From positions 310,001 through 374,000 of the forward strand of contig NZ_JACHMU010000001.1 of the NCBI RefSeq assembly GCF_014205075.1: a stretch of DNA of 64,000 bases, read 5' to 3'. A program made the translations under genes and the position numbers. Below, in pieces: positions 34,017-42,247 of the stretch. The notes beneath the pieces were generated by a model. It worked only from the letters and a program-made list of their open reading frames with translations. It searched no databases and was not told where the DNA came from. This DNA is from Microbacterium ginsengiterrae (GTDB taxonomy: Bacteria > Actinomycetota > Actinomycetes > Actinomycetales > Microbacteriaceae). The first letter of the stretch is position 1; each line of letters starts with the position of its first letter.

Positions 34017-34933
34017 TGGCGATGCGTTCCCCGCTCCCCGTCCGCGACGGCGTCGGAGCCACCCGCCTCCATCTGCCGCGTACCGGCCCATGGCCCACGG
34101 TGAGCGACTACATGGTCGAGCGGTTCTTCCATCTCGACGCGGAGCAGCTGCGATCCCGTTTCGACCGGGGCGAGATCGTCGCCTTCGACGGCTCAGCGCT
34201 CAGCCGTCACACCCCGCTGGGCGCCGAGGAGTTCATCTGGTACTACCGGGAGCCGCCGGTCGAGCTGGAGATCCCGTTCCAGGTGGAGGTGCTGCATCAG
34301 GACGACGACCTCGTCGTCGTGGACAAGCCGCACTTCCTGCCGACCACCCCGGCAGGCAAGTACGTGCAGAACTCCGCGCTCGTGCGACTGCGCCGCCTTC
34401 TCGACAACCCTGATCTCGCCCCGGTGCACCGCTTGGACCGCGCGACCGCGGGCCTGCTGATGTTCTCGGCGCGCCCGCAGACCAGGGGTGCGTACCAGAT
34501 GCTCTTCCAGCAGCGGACGATCGAGAAGGTGTACGAGGCCGTCTCCGCGAAGCCGGCCGGATGGACCGATCCGTTCCCTCTGACGGTGCGGCTGCACATC
34601 GAGAAGCTCCGCGCTCAGGTCTGCGTCGACGTCGACCACGACCGCGAGCCCAATTCCGAGACTCTGATCGAGCTGCTGTCAGAGGACGATCACGTCATCC
34701 ACACGCTGCTGCACCCGCACACCGGGAAGATGCATCAGCTGCGGGTGCATCTCGCCTCGATCGGCGCCGGCATCCTGCACGACAACCTCTACCCGGTGCT
34801 CACCGATGAGCGGCCGGACGACCACGACCGACCCCTGCAGCTGCTCGCGCGAGAGCTGCGCTTCGTGGATCCGATCTCCGGGAAGCCGAGGGAGTTCGTC
34901 ACCCGACGCTCCCTGCAGTACGCTCCCCGGTGA
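34016..34933 (+). CDS. RluA-family pseudouridine synthase
   Basis: 305 residues. The catalytic motif VHRLDRATAGLLMFS carries the essential Asp. VVVDKPHFLPTTP and the C-terminal TLLHPHTGKMHQLRVHLASIG are family markers. The N-terminal 70 residues may act like an S4 RNA-binding domain. It would isomerise uridine in rRNA or tRNA; the target base cannot be told from sequence. Translationally coupled to the MarR gene by TGATG. Its own stop overlaps a GTG that is an alternative start of the next gene. Confidence 0.92.
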   Translation: MAMRSPLPVRDGVGATRLHLPRTGPWPTVSDYMVERFFHLDAEQLRSRFDRGEIVAFDGSALSRHTPLGAEEFIWYYREPPVELEIPFQVEVLHQDDDLVVVDKPHFLPTTPAGKYVQNSALVRLRRLLDNPDLAPVHRLDRATAGLLMFSARPQTRGAYQMLFQQRTIEKVYEAVSAKPAGWTDPFPLTVRLHIEKLRAQVCVDVDHDREPNSETLIELLSEDDHVIHTLLHPHTGKMHQLRVHLASIGAGILHDNLYPVLTDERPDDHDRPLQLLARELRFVDPISGKPREFVTRRSLQYAPR

Positions 34934-34953
34934 GTCGACCGAGAGGAGACGCC

Positions 34954-35871
34954 GTGACCGATGAGGCCGGCCAGGCGCGCAGGCCGGGTGTGCGCGCGTG
35001 GATCCTCATCGCGGCCATCCCCGTCCTCGTCGTCGCTCTCATCGTCCTCTTCGCCCTCTGGCCGCGGGCGGATGCCGCATCCACGGCGGGGCGGACGGCT
35101 CCGGTGTCCGCCATCGAGCGTCCGACCCCGACCCCGACACCCACCCCCACTCCGACCGGGTTCCCCGCCGACACCCGGGACCACGACGCCGCGGCCCTGC
35201 CGCAGGCGGACGTCTTCGCGGTCCTGCCGGCCCTTCCCGTCGACGAAGACCCCGACGAGGCGTTCACCGGCCACACCGCACGTGCCGCCTCCGACGTCAT
35301 CCCCGTCTGGGCGGATCCGCTCGCCGACCCTGTCGCGTCGCTCCCTCGGGACTACCGCTTCGGGGGCACGACGGTCCCGGTGGTGGAGATGCAGGACCAC
35401 TGGGTGCGGGTCCTGCTCACCGGGCGCCAGGGCGTCGCATCCGCGGGGAACCCTGCCCAGCTCTCCGGGTGGCTGCGCACATCCGACGTCGACCTCGCCA
35501 CGACCGACACGATCGTCGAGGTGAGCCTGTCGGCCCGGACCATCGACATCGTCCGCAGCGGCGTCCCCGAGCGGATCGCGACCGACTTCGGCTCCGGCAC
35601 CGAACAGACCCCGACGCCGACAGGGCGGTCGTTCATCCACCTCTCGGAGGTCACGTCGTTCGACTACACGCGCGGACTCCCCGTGGTGTACCTCTCCGTG
35701 CAGTCGCCGGCGCTGGACGGCTTCGGCGGACAGGACGTCGCCATCACCGCCTTCCACTACCACGACGAACGATCCGGGACGATCTCGAACGGATGCATCC
35801 GCCTCGACGAGGCCGCGATCACGAAGCTCGCCGAGCTGCCACAGGGCACAGGCGTCGTCATCCGCCCCTGA
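34954..35871 (+). CDS. L,D-transpeptidase (YkuD) with membrane anchor
   Basis: 305 residues. One N-terminal transmembrane helix (about 16-38) is followed by a flexible PT-repeat linker (PTPTPTPTPTPTG) and a beta-rich middle region. The C-terminal YkuD domain has AFHYHDERSGTISNGCIRL; His and the catalytic Cys are present, with N where many relatives have SHGC. It would form 3-3 crosslinks in peptidoglycan outside the membrane. The GTG at 34954 has GAGAGGAG at good distance; the GTG at 34930 overlapping the previous stop is the alternative. A small CCGCC/GGCGG hairpin (35862-35876) lies at the stop, facing the converging metI. Confidence 0.88.
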   Translation: MTDEAGQARRPGVRAWILIAAIPVLVVALIVLFALWPRADAASTAGRTAPVSAIERPTPTPTPTPTPTGFPADTRDHDAAALPQADVFAVLPALPVDEDPDEAFTGHTARAASDVIPVWADPLADPVASLPRDYRFGGTTVPVVEMQDHWVRVLLTGRQGVASAGNPAQLSGWLRTSDVDLATTDTIVEVSLSARTIDIVRSGVPERIATDFGSGTEQTPTPTGRSFIHLSEVTSFDYTRGLPVVYLSVQSPALDGFGGQDVAITAFHYHDERSGTISNGCIRLDEAAITKLAELPQGTGVVIRP

Positions 35872-35882
35872 GGCGGGGGGTC

Positions 35883-36542
35883 TCAGCGCCGCATGACGCG
35901 ACGCGCGATCCACGTGCCGAGTACCTGGACGATGTGGACGAACACGACGATCAGCACGATCGCGGCCCACATGACCACCGGTTCGAACTGCCGGAAGCCG
36001 TAGATCTGCGCGAAGGCACCCAGTCCGCCGCCGCCGATGAGACCGGCCATGGCCGTCATGTCGATGATCGCGACGACGATGAAGGTGTAGCCGAGGATGA
36101 GGGGGCCGAGGGCTTCAGGGATCACGACGGTGAGCAGGATCCGCCAGGGCCCTGCGCCCATCGCGCGCGCCGCTTCAATGACACCGGGCGGCACGGAGAC
36201 GAGGTGCTGCTCGACGATGCGTCCGATGGCGAAGGAGGCGGCGATCCCGATCGCGAAGGCGCCGGCGGTGATGCCGATGCCGGTGCCGATGACCGCTCGG
36301 GTGAACGGCTGCAGCACCGCGAGGAAGATGACGAACGGGATCGGGCGGAAGAAGTTGATCAGCAGGTTGACCAGGACGTACACGGGCTTGCTGGGCAGCA
36401 CTCCCCCTCCGCGGGTCGCGTACGTGGCGACGCCGATGACGAGGCCGAGGATGCCGCCGAGCGCCAGCGCGTACGCCGTCATGTACAGCGTCTCGAGCGC
36501 GGCGTCCCAGAAGTCGCCCTGCAGGTCGATGAGACGATCCAT
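35883..36542 (-). CDS. metI: Methionine ABC transporter permease
   Basis: 219 residues, five or six transmembrane helices. The family-specific FFRPIPFVIFLAVLQPFTRAVIGTGIG and the coupling loop EAARAMGAGPWRILLTVVIPEALG are clear, and DMTAMAGLIGGGGLG matches MetI. It forms the channel of the MetNIQ importer for methionine. The ATG shares its first base with the metN stop (TGATG) and the gene is last in the operon, converging on the L,D-transpeptidase gene. Confidence 0.94.
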   Translation of the reverse strand: MDRLIDLQGDFWDAALETLYMTAYALALGGILGLVIGVATYATRGGGVLPSKPVYVLVNLLINFFRPIPFVIFLAVLQPFTRAVIGTGIGITAGAFAIGIAASFAIGRIVEQHLVSVPPGVIEAARAMGAGPWRILLTVVIPEALGPLILGYTFIVVAIIDMTAMAGLIGGGGLGAFAQIYGFRQFEPVVMWAAIVLIVVFVHIVQVLGTWIARRVMRR

Positions 36543-37588
36543 CAGCGGGTCCCTTCCTCGGCCGAGATGTCGGTGACTGTCGCGTGCGCCCTGATCTTCG
36601 TCAGGGCGGCGTCGATCGCGGCATCCGCGCCGCGGATCGCGAGGGTGAGGTGACCGAAGGCACGGCCGCGGATGTCGTTGATGCCGCCGTAGATCAGCTC
36701 GAACTCCAGTCCCGCCGTGGCGAGGTCGAGGAAGACCTGCGCCTGCGAGGAGTCGCCGTCGCGGAACGAGAAGGTCACGATGCGCCCGTGGTGCCGTTCC
36801 TGCAGCACCGCGCGTTCGGCCGGGGACGGGATCCCCTTGATGACGGTTCCGACGAAGCGCTGCGAGGCGGGATGCTGCGGATCGGAGAACACCTCGAAGA
36901 CGTCGCCCTGTTCGATGACCCGCCCTGAGTCCATGACGGCGACCTTCGTGGCGATGGTCTGGATGACGTCCATCTCGTGCGTGATGATGATGATCGTCAC
37001 TCCCTGCTCCTCGTTCACCCGCTTGAGCAGATCGAGCACCTCGTGCGTCGTCTGCGGGTCGAGGGCGCTGGTGGCCTCGTCCGCGAGGAGGATGGCCGGA
37101 CGCGTGGCGAGCGCTCTGGCGATGCCCACCCGCTGCTTCTGGCCACCGGAGAGTTGCTCGGGGTAGGCGCGCGCCTTGTCCGCCAGTCCGACGAAGGCGA
37201 GCAGCTCCGCCACCCGCGCCTCGATGTCCGGCTTCGACCAGCCGGCGAGCTTGAGCGGGTAGGCGATGTTCGCCTTGACGGACTTCGATGCGAACAGGTT
37301 GAACTGCTGGAAGATCATCCCGATACCGCCGCGCACGCGTCGCAGATCCCGCTCGCCGAGTGCGGTGATGTCCGTGCCGTCGACGGTGATCGTGCCGCCG
37401 GTGGCGGGCTCGAGTGCGTTGATGAGCCGCACGAGCGTCGACTTGCCGGCTCCCGAGTAGCCGATGATGCCGAACACGTCGCCCTTGTCGACGCGCAGTG
37501 TCACATCGTCGACGGCGACGATCGGCTGGGCGTCACGGCGGGGCGGCGAGTACGCCTTGGAGACGTTCTCGAGGGTCACGATCGACAT
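36542..37588 (-). CDS. metN: Methionine ABC transporter ATP-binding protein
   Basis: 348 residues. Walker A GYSGAGKST, signature LSGGQKQRVGIARAL, Walker B ILLADEATSALDP and the H-loop in IIITHEMDVI are present. The C-terminal 90 residues are the NIL domain (FELIYGGINDIRGRAFGHLTLAIRG), which binds methionine and shuts transport down when the cell is replete. Second gene of metQ-metN-metI, 81 bases after metQ, with a hairpin in between. Confidence 0.95.
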   Translation of the reverse strand: MSIVTLENVSKAYSPPRRDAQPIVAVDDVTLRVDKGDVFGIIGYSGAGKSTLVRLINALEPATGGTITVDGTDITALGERDLRRVRGGIGMIFQQFNLFASKSVKANIAYPLKLAGWSKPDIEARVAELLAFVGLADKARAYPEQLSGGQKQRVGIARALATRPAILLADEATSALDPQTTHEVLDLLKRVNEEQGVTIIIITHEMDVIQTIATKVAVMDSGRVIEQGDVFEVFSDPQHPASQRFVGTVIKGIPSPAERAVLQERHHGRIVTFSFRDGDSSQAQVFLDLATAGLEFELIYGGINDIRGRAFGHLTLAIRGADAAIDAALTKIRAHATVTDISAEEGTR

Positions 37589-37621
37589 GATGGGTCTTTC
37601 CGGTGATGAGGGCGGAACGGG

Positions 37622-37654
37622 GAATCGGGCGACCCGAGACGGGCCGCCCGATTC
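37622..37654 (-). terminator. Hairpin between metQ and metN
   Basis: GAATCGGGCG (37622-37631) pairs with CGCCCGATTC (37645-37654), with an inner CCCG/CGGG stem. No U-tract follows on the minus strand, so it is more likely a partial terminator or stabiliser that favours metQ over metNI. Confidence 0.6.
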
Positions 37655-37669
37655 TTGCGCGAGAGGATG

Positions 37670-38572
37670 TCAGCCGTTCGCGGCGACGTCCTCCTGGACC
37701 TTCTTGAGCGAGGAGACGAGGTCGGCGACCGGCGTCTGCAGCGCCACAGCGGTGTCACCCGACGAGGCGAGCAGGCCCGCCTGTACGTCCTCGTTCGTCT
37801 GGAAGATCTCGACGAGCTTGAGGTAGGTCTCGTTGTCGGCGTCATCGGCGCGGGCAGCGAAGATGTTCACGTAGGGCAGCGCGTTCGGGTCGCTCGGGTC
37901 GTCCTGCGCGATGGCGTCGGCGAAGGTGAGCCCTGCGGCCTCGACGAAGTCGTTGTTGAGGATGGATGCCGCGACGTCGGGCAGCGACGTGGGGAGGATC
38001 GCCGCCTCGAGAGCGACGACCTTCACCTTCGATGCGGACTCGTCGATGTCGGCGAGGTCGGAGAAGATCGTTCCGCCGCTGGTGAGCTCGATGAGGCCGG
38101 CCGACTGCAGGACGAGCAGCGCGCGCGCCTGGTTGGATGCATCATCCGGCACGGCGACCGTCTCGCCCTCGGGGATGTCGTCGACGTCGTCGTACTTCTG
38201 CGAGTAGAGGCCGAGCGGGTAGATCGCCGTCGACCCGATCGGGGTGAGGTCTTCACCGGAGGCCTCGTTGTACTGGGCGAGGTAGACGATGTGCTGGAAC
38301 TGGTTGAGGTCGAGCTCGCCCTCGGTGAGGGCGGGGTTCGGCTGCTCGTACGAGCCGAAGTCGACCAGCTCGACCGTGATGCCCTCTTCGGCGGCGGCGT
38401 CGACGAAGGCGGGCCACTGCTCGTCGGACTTGCCGACCACACCGATGGTCACGGTCTCGTTCGCGTCGCCTCCTTCATCAGCGTTTCCGGAGGCCGTGGC
38501 GCAACCGGCCAGGCCGATCACGAGAGGGAACGCCGCGAGTGCGGCGACGGCGGAGACGATACGACGGGACAT
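37670..38572 (-). CDS. metQ: Methionine-binding lipoprotein (NLPA family)
   Basis: 300 residues. The signal peptide ends in lipobox GLAGC. The NLPA domain has VELVDFGSYEQPNPALTEGELDLNQFQH, the FQHIVYL segment and a C-terminal EIFQTNEDVQAGL. It captures methionine outside the cell and hands it to MetNI. First gene of the operon; AAGGAAGGCACC precedes the ATG. Repeated GTCAC elements lie 70-100 bases upstream. Confidence 0.94.
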   Translation of the reverse strand: MSRRIVSAVAALAAFPLVIGLAGCATASGNADEGGDANETVTIGVVGKSDEQWPAFVDAAAEEGITVELVDFGSYEQPNPALTEGELDLNQFQHIVYLAQYNEASGEDLTPIGSTAIYPLGLYSQKYDDVDDIPEGETVAVPDDASNQARALLVLQSAGLIELTSGGTIFSDLADIDESASKVKVVALEAAILPTSLPDVAASILNNDFVEAAGLTFADAIAQDDPSDPNALPYVNIFAARADDADNETYLKLVEIFQTNEDVQAGLLASSGDTAVALQTPVADLVSSLKKVQEDVAANG

Positions 38573-38640
38573 GGATGGTGCCTTCCTTGGTGGGATGTCT
38601 CCACGCTAAGCTCGTCCGTTCGGCATCGCGGAATCGCACC

Positions 38641-38674
38641 GTCACAGAGCGTCACGGTGTCACAGAACGGTCAC
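38641..38674. promoter_or_regulatory. Four GTCAC repeats upstream of metQ
   Basis: GTCAC begins at 38641, 38651, 38659 and 38670, and GTCACAGA occurs twice, 18 bp apart. They lie between the ABC-F stop and metQ. Possible operator for a methionine/sulfur regulator; no S-box riboswitch fold was recognised in this short leader. Confidence 0.4.
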
Positions 38675-38677
38675 ATG

Positions 38678-40468
38678 TCAGTCGAGCTGCTCGCTGAGTT
38701 CGAGCCAGCGCAGCTCGCTCTCCTCCACCTCGGCCTCGAGCGCGCCGATCTGCTTCATCTTCTCGGCGAGGCCCTCGTAGTCGGACTGATCGTGGTCGAC
38801 GAGCGCGTGCTTGGCCTTTTCCACCTGCGCGGTGAGTTTCTGGATCCGGCGCTCCAGCGCCGAGACCTCCTTCTGCGCCGCCCGCAGGTCAGCACCGCTC
38901 AGGCGGGGCGTCGTCGCCTCCGCCGCTCCCGTCGATCGGGTCGGGGCGTTCTGCTCCGCCGCCCGAAGGCGCAGGTACTCGTCCACGCCGCCGGGGAGAT
39001 GGCGCAGACGCCCGTCCATCACCGCGTACTGCTGGTCGGTCACCCGCTCGAGGAAGTACCGGTCGTGGCTGACGACGAGCAGCGTGCCCGGCCACGAGTC
39101 CAGCAGGTCCTCGATCGCCGCGAGCATGTCGGTGTCCATGTCGTTGGTCGGCTCGTCGAGGATGAGCACGTTGGGCTGATCGAGCAGCACGAGCAGCAGC
39201 TGCAGACGCCGCTGCTGCCCACCGGAGAGGTCCTTCACCGGAGTGGACAGCTGTGCGGACGAGAACCCGAGCCGCTCGAGAAGCTGGCCGGGGGTGAGTG
39301 CCTGCGCCTTCGAACCGGTGCCGAAGGTGTACTCGGTGCGCAGACTGCTGATGACCGTGCGCACCGGATCGTTCCAGTGCGGCGTCAGCTCGTCGATCCG
39401 CTGCGTGAGGGTGCGGACCTGGACCGTCTTGCCGCGCTTGACCCGGCCGCTTGTGGGCTCGATCGTCCCGGCGATGAGACTGAGGAGGGTGGACTTGCCC
39501 GCGCCGTTCACGCCGAGGATCCCGGTGCGCTCGCCGGGGGCGATGCGCCATTCGACGTCCGTGAGGATGTCGCGGTCGCCGTAGCGCACGCCGGCATCCA
39601 GCAGATCGACGACGTCCTTGCCCAGTCGGGACACGGCGAGCGACTGGAGGGACACCTTGTCACGGATCTCCGGGACGTCCTCGATGAGCTCGTTCGCCGC
39701 GTCGATGCGGAACTTCGGCTTGCTCGTGCGGGCAGGAGCGCCGCGGCGCAGCCACGCGAGCTCCTTGCGTGCGAGGTTCTGCCGCTTCGCCTCGGTCGCC
39801 GCCGCCATCCGGTCGCGCTCCACACGTTGCAGGATGTACGCGGCGTAGCCGCCCTCGAACGGCTCGACGATGCGGTCGTGCACCTCCCATGTCTCCGTGC
39901 ACACCTCGTCGAGGAACCAGCGATCGTGGGTGACGACGAGGAACGCGCCGGAGTTGGTCGCCCAGCGCTTCTTCAGATGACCGGCGAGCCAGGTGATCGC
40001 CTCGACGTCGAGGTGGTTGGTCGGCTCATCGAGCGCGATGATGTCCCACTCCTTCACGAGGAGGGCTGCCAGCGCGACGCGCCGGCGCTGTCCGCCGCTG
40101 AGACCGGCGACCGGCGCGTTCCAGTCGAGGTCGCTCAGCAGCCCGCTGATCACGTCGCGCACTCGCGCGTCGCCGGCCCACTCGTATTCCGGCATGTCTC
40201 CGACGACGGACTGGGCGATGGTCAGCGCGTCGTCGAGGGTGTCGGCCTGGTCGAGGACGCCGACCGTGGTCCCCGCCCGCATGGTCACGCGCCCGGCATC
40301 GGGCTCCTTGCGTCCTGCGAGCATCGCGAGCAGAGAGCTCTTGCCGTCACCGTTGCGACCGACGATGCCGATCCGGTCGCCTTCCTCGATGCCGAGGGTG
40401 ATGGAGTCGAAGACGACTTTGGTCGGGTATTCCAGGTGGAGGCTCTCGGCCCCGAGAAGATGTGCCAT
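38678..40468 (-). CDS. ABC-F family ATPase, Uup-like
   Basis: 596 residues, two ABC domains and no transmembrane part. Walker A motifs are GRNGDGKSS and GVNGAGKST; signatures are LSGGQRRRVALAAL and LSGGQQRRLQLLL; Walker B segments IIALDEPTNHLD and LILDEPTNDMD follow. The C-terminal 80 residues form a Lys/Glu-rich coiled coil as in Uup. ABC-F proteins act on the ribosome in translation or antibiotic protection; this type is usually housekeeping. In the second Walker B the usual NHLD reads NDMD, which is seen in Uup/Ettn-type relatives. No Shine-Dalgarno sequence is obvious before the ATG. Confidence 0.92.
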   Translation of the reverse strand: MAHLLGAESLHLEYPTKVVFDSITLGIEEGDRIGIVGRNGDGKSSLLAMLAGRKEPDAGRVTMRAGTTVGVLDQADTLDDALTIAQSVVGDMPEYEWAGDARVRDVISGLLSDLDWNAPVAGLSGGQRRRVALAALLVKEWDIIALDEPTNHLDVEAITWLAGHLKKRWATNSGAFLVVTHDRWFLDEVCTETWEVHDRIVEPFEGGYAAYILQRVERDRMAAATEAKRQNLARKELAWLRRGAPARTSKPKFRIDAANELIEDVPEIRDKVSLQSLAVSRLGKDVVDLLDAGVRYGDRDILTDVEWRIAPGERTGILGVNGAGKSTLLSLIAGTIEPTSGRVKRGKTVQVRTLTQRIDELTPHWNDPVRTVISSLRTEYTFGTGSKAQALTPGQLLERLGFSSAQLSTPVKDLSGGQQRRLQLLLVLLDQPNVLILDEPTNDMDTDMLAAIEDLLDSWPGTLLVVSHDRYFLERVTDQQYAVMDGRLRHLPGGVDEYLRLRAAEQNAPTRSTGAAEATTPRLSGADLRAAQKEVSALERRIQKLTAQVEKAKHALVDHDQSDYEGLAEKMKQIGALEAEVEESELRWLELSEQLD

Positions 40469-40525
40469 GTCGTTACCAGGCTACGGCAGGCCCACGGGCC
40501 GCGCCTGCTCGCTATCCTCGACGGC

Positions 40526-41017
40526 ATGACGGACTTCCATGAGCCGACCCCGGATGAGCGTCGTCACCTGCGGCGCTGCGTCGATCTCGCCCGCGAGGCG
40601 CTCGACGACGGCGACGAGCCCTTCGGGTCGCTCATCGTCGACGGAGCGGGACAGGTGCGCTTCGAGGACCGCAATCGCGTCAAGCACGGCGACGAGACAC
40701 GACACCCGGAATTCGAGATCGCGCGCTGGTCGGCGAGCAACCTCACGGCCGAGGAGCGCGCCGAGAGCACGGTGTACACATCGTGCGAGCACTGCCCGAT
40801 GTGCTCGGCGGCGCACGCGTGGATGGGGCTTGGCCGCATCGTGTACGCCGTCAGTTCCGCGCAGCTCACGCAGTGGCGGGAGAGCTGGGGTGCCGCACCG
40901 AGCCCGGTCGCACCGCTCCCCATCACGGCCATCGCCCCCGACCAGGTGGCCTCAGGTCCGGTCGCCGAGTTCGCCGCGGAGCTGCGCGACATGCACGCGC
41001 GCAGCTTCGGCGTCTGA
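40526..41017 (+). CDS. Nucleoside/cytidine-type deaminase family protein
   Basis: 163 residues. The CDA-fold zinc site is degenerate in its first part: where family members have HAE, this reads HPEFE (RHPEFEIARW). The second part, TSCEHCPMCSAAHAW, keeps the PCxxC-like pair as CEHCPMC. FGSLIVDGAGQV is the usual first strand. Guanine/cytosine-type deaminases are the nearest families; the substrate is unknown. TATCCT lies seven bases before the ATG with no ribosome-binding site, so it is probably leaderless. Convergent with chvE1. Confidence 0.82.
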   Translation: MTDFHEPTPDERRHLRRCVDLAREALDDGDEPFGSLIVDGAGQVRFEDRNRVKHGDETRHPEFEIARWSASNLTAEERAESTVYTSCEHCPMCSAAHAWMGLGRIVYAVSSAQLTQWRESWGAAPSPVAPLPITAIAPDQVASGPVAEFAAELRDMHARSFGV

Positions 41018-41030
41018 TCACCCGCCGCAA

Positions 41031-41074
41031 GACGAGCGAGCCGCCCGCCCCCGAGGGGACGGACGGCTCGCGTC
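41031..41074. terminator. Bidirectional terminator between deaminase and sugar-binding protein genes
   Basis: GCGAGCCG (41036-41043) pairs with CGGCTCGC (41064-41071), extended inside by a CCCC/GGGG stem and outside by GAC/GTC with a small bulge. It lies between two converging stops. Confidence 0.7.
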
Positions 41075-41088
41075 TGCAGCGGTGATGC

Positions 41089-42204
41089 TCAGTTGTAGGA
41101 CTCGACGATCTCGAGCAGGCTCGGCACGTTGGAGTACGCCTCGGCGGCGTTGTCCTTCGTGACGATCAGCGGCTCGAGCAGGTACGCCGGGACGACCTTC
41201 ACACCGTTGTCGTACTGCTCGGTGTCGTTGACCTCGGCTTCCTCGCCCTTCTGGAGCTGGTCGACCATCTTGATCGACTGCTCGACCAGGAGCGCGGTGT
41301 CCTTGTTGATCGTGGAGTACTGGATGCCCTCCATGATCGACTTGACCGACTCGACCTCGGAGTCCTGTCCGGTGACGACCGGGACGCCCTTACCAGCCTG
41401 CTGAGCGGCGGTGAGGATGGCGCGGGCGAGCGTGTCGTTCGGCGACAGCACACCGTCGATGGCGACGTCGCCGCCGTAGGAACCGGTCAGCAGCGTCTCC
41501 ATGCGGTTCTGCGCGTTCTCGGCGAGCCAGCCCTCGGTGGCGGTCTGAGCGATCTCGGTCTGACCCGAGACGACGTTCAGGGTGCCGTCGTCGATCTTCG
41601 GCTGCAGGACGTCCATGGCCCCGTCGAAGAAGACCGCCGAGTTGGCGTCGTCCGGCGAACCGGAGAACAGCTCGATGTTGTACGGGGCGTCGTGGTCGGC
41701 GCGCTCCTCGAGACCGTCGAGCAGCGCCTGGCCCTGGAGCTGACCGACCTTGAAGTTGTCGAAGGCGACGTAGTAGTCGACGGCCTCGGTGTTCTCGATG
41801 AGGCGGTCGTAGGCGATGACCGTGGCGCCGGCGTCATGCGCCGCCTCCACCTGCGTGGCCAGCTGCTTGCCGTCCTTGGCGCCGATGATGATGACCTTGG
41901 CGCCGTTGGTGACCATGGACTGGATCTGGTTCTGCTGCTCGGCGACCGTGTTGGATGCCGGTGCGTACTGGACGTCGGCCTTGTAGCCGGCCTCCTCCAG
42001 TCCGTCCGTGAACAGCTGTCCGGCCAGCACCCAGTTCTCGCTGGTCTTGTCCGGAAGCGCGACGCCGATCGTCGACCCCGGCTCGAACCCGGTGGTCTCT
42101 CCGGCATCTCCGCCGGTGTCGCCGCCACGGTCGCCGGAGCAACCGGTGAGGGCGAGAGCTGTCGCGGCGACAAGCGCTGTGGCCGCGAATGCCATTCTCT
42201 TCAT
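41089..42204 (-). CDS. chvE: Multiple-monosaccharide ABC transporter substrate-binding lipoprotein (ChvE-like), system 1
   Basis: 371 residues. The signal peptide ends in lipobox ALTGC. The periplasmic-binding fold has STIGVALPDKTSENW, NQIQSMVTNGAKVIIIGAKDG, VIAYDRLIENTEAVDYYVAFDN and VVTGQDSEVESVKSI, which match ChvE/MmsE. It binds sugars such as xylose, arabinose or galactose. It is the last gene of ATPase-permease-binding protein, an order opposite to system 2, and lies 43 bases after the permease. The LacI operator before the ATPase gene should control it. Confidence 0.92.
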   Translation of the reverse strand: MKRMAFAATALVAATALALTGCSGDRGGDTGGDAGETTGFEPGSTIGVALPDKTSENWVLAGQLFTDGLEEAGYKADVQYAPASNTVAEQQNQIQSMVTNGAKVIIIGAKDGKQLATQVEAAHDAGATVIAYDRLIENTEAVDYYVAFDNFKVGQLQGQALLDGLEERADHDAPYNIELFSGSPDDANSAVFFDGAMDVLQPKIDDGTLNVVSGQTEIAQTATEGWLAENAQNRMETLLTGSYGGDVAIDGVLSPNDTLARAILTAAQQAGKGVPVVTGQDSEVESVKSIMEGIQYSTINKDTALLVEQSIKMVDQLQKGEEAEVNDTEQYDNGVKVVPAYLLEPLIVTKDNAAEAYSNVPSLLEIVESYN

Positions 42205-42247
42205 GCGATCTCTTTCTCTGTTTCCTGGTGTGCGGGGACGACGTCGC

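Noticed and set aside
38573..38677. SAM or other methionine riboswitch before metNIQ
   Set aside because: The leader is short and shows simple GTCAC repeats and no recognisable multi-helix junction or S-box core. The call would rest only on the gene function.
37655..41017. Very long open frame on the plus strand opposite metQ and the ABC-F gene (about 1,000 codons before the deaminase)
   Set aside because: It is the antisense shadow of clearly conserved minus-strand genes in very GC-rich DNA. Only the part from 40526, the deaminase, has family similarity and a promoter.
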